From contig JAFGKV010000083.1 in NCBI GenBank assembly GCA_016928395.1, positions 1-6,017 on the forward strand: DNA of 6,017 nt, in the 5' to 3' direction. Position numbers and translations under genes: made by a program. The notes below the pieces were generated by a model, which was not told the DNA's origin, made no database searches, and was given only the letters and a program-made list of their open reading frames with translations. Source of the stretch: Candidatus Fermentibacterota bacterium (GTDB lineage: Bacteria > JAFGKV01). Shown piece by piece: positions 5,381 to 6,017 of this stretch (its first letter is position 1; each line of letters starts with the position of its first letter).

Positions 5381-6016
5381 TCAGGATGTGTCGGGGAGGA
5401 GGGACGGGCCGGGGCGTTCCTCGAAGTATGCCACGACCGACTCGAACAGGAAGTCAAAGGCCGATCGACCTTGCTGAGCACACGTGGCCATGACCGTCCA
5501 GATCCGCTCGCACCACGTTCGCCCCGATACCCCTCGCGTCCCTTGAGTTACCCGGCGGTCAATCACAACAAACCGAATTGCCTGCTCGGCGAGGTTGTTC
5601 GTTGGTTCTACGCCTGGGGTGGTAATGAACTGGAAGTAGCCTTTGCCGTGCTTGCGGAACCGCTCGGCCATGTTCTGTGCTTCGTTTCGTTGCGGTGCAC
5701 GTTGTGCCGTCTTGACGAAGTCATCGCGGACTTTTTCAAGCCTAGCCTGGAACCTCTCTTCCGTCATCGCGTCGCGGCGGTGGATCACGTGAAACAGTTT
5801 GCGCAACCCGTTGAGGAGTCGCTGCCCGTAGTTGCTTGTGACCTTGTCGGGAAGGCTGACGAGGAACTTCACATCCCGAATCAAATGCGCCAGGCAGAAC
5901 TGGACAAGGATGCCACAATCCTCCATGTACTTTCGATAAGCCGAGAAGTAGTCGCAACCGAGAACGCCTTCGAACTCCTCGCCCAAGACCTCGATCAGTA
6001 CCTGAGAGCCGCGCGA
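5381..6016 (-). CDS. tnpC: IS66-family transposase TnpC, C-terminal 211 residues (5' end outside window)
   Basis: This is the C-terminal half of an IS66 transposase, which moves the element by DDE chemistry. Seen here are 'LGCDYFSAYRKY', which carries the second catalytic Asp (codon 5953-5951); 'FCLAHLIRDVKFL', the family's C-x-A-H-x-x-R-D motif; and 'EPTNNLAEQAIRFVV', with the catalytic Glu (codon 5587-5585). The typical 'RR...G..SG' and 'T...C.QQG....FL' blocks come next. The end, 'YFEERPGPSLLP', is the normal IS66 C-terminus, so the protein is complete at this side. The frame is open through the right edge (upstream residues SRGSQVLIEV fit the family), so the first catalytic Asp and the N-terminal DNA-binding and zinc regions are outside. 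No frameshift or lost catalytic residue is seen in the visible part. Confidence 0.92.
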   Translation of the reverse strand, partial: SRGSQVLIEVLGEEFEGVLGCDYFSAYRKYMEDCGILVQFCLAHLIRDVKFLVSLPDKVTSNYGQRLLNGLRKLFHVIHRRDAMTEERFQARLEKVRDDFVKTAQRAPQRNEAQNMAERFRKHGKGYFQFITTPGVEPTNNLAEQAIRFVVIDRRVTQGTRGVSGRTWCERIWTVMATCAQQGRSAFDFLFESVVAYFEERPGPSLLPDTS

Positions 6017-6017
6017 C

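Larger units (their letters stand above)
5305..6017 (-). mobile_element. IS66-family insertion sequence, tnpC-distal end only
   Basis: The element is defined by the TnpC C-terminal half and the GTAA-type end about 76 nt beyond its stop. The rest, including the start of tnpC, any tnpA/tnpB accessory genes and the opposite terminal repeat, lies to the right of the window. It is in the same orientation as the dockerin operon, so outward transcription could reach those genes. Confidence 0.65.

Noticed and set aside
5305-5481. Upstream part of the 79-aa minus-strand frame ending at 5242
   Set aside because: It reads out of frame through the end of tnpC and the IS terminus with nonsense composition; only the last 20 codons outside the IS end look coding.
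1-6017. CRISPR array, tRNA or rRNA gene
   Set aside because: No regularly spaced direct repeats, cloverleaf or rRNA-like sequence was seen on either strand.

Overview
The window looks like a piece of a GC-rich, probably uncultured, Gram-negative chromosome. The best guess is Planctomycetota or a related phylum. This rests on two tandem secreted proteins that carry dockerin-like modules of the form 'F-x-RGDAN-x-DG-x-(V/I)-(D/N)-x-x-DA...LF', closed by a Cys-ending tail (D-x-L-x-C or similar). Such modules are, from general knowledge, common in that group. The placement is an inference; no rRNA or marker gene is present.

Layout: (1) 1-1345, plus strand: a DDE (D,D-35-E) integrase-core transposase with a long helical C-terminal extension; its reading frame stays open to the left edge. 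(2) 1346-1829: a GC-rich non-coding block with several inverted repeats, one terminator-like hairpin and a very good sigma70-type promoter (TTGACA-17-TATGCT) pointing right, against the next gene. (3) 1830-5164, minus strand: a two-gene operon of secreted dockerin-like proteins, 849 aa then 260 aa. The genes are separated by 2 nt, and the second gene's Shine-Dalgarno lies inside the last codons of the first. (4) 5165-5304: the leader of that operon plus a 20-codon reading-frame tail that looks like the 3' end of an interrupted gene. (5) 5305-6017, minus strand: one end of an IS66-family element with the C-terminal half of its TnpC transposase, running off the right edge.

The main biology is the operon. 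The small protein is colinear with the first ~260 residues of the large one: signal peptide, a Cys-x-x-Cys at the mature N-terminus, a beta-rich module, a Cys-Cys pair, then a dockerin-like module. The large protein adds three more cohesin-like beta modules and a second terminal dockerin-like module. Having cohesin-like and dockerin-like modules in one chain resembles a small scaffoldin or self-assembling surface system, but no catalytic domain is visible and the substrate or partner is unknown. The operon lies between two unrelated transposase genes, which suggests an accessory, mobile-element-rich region.
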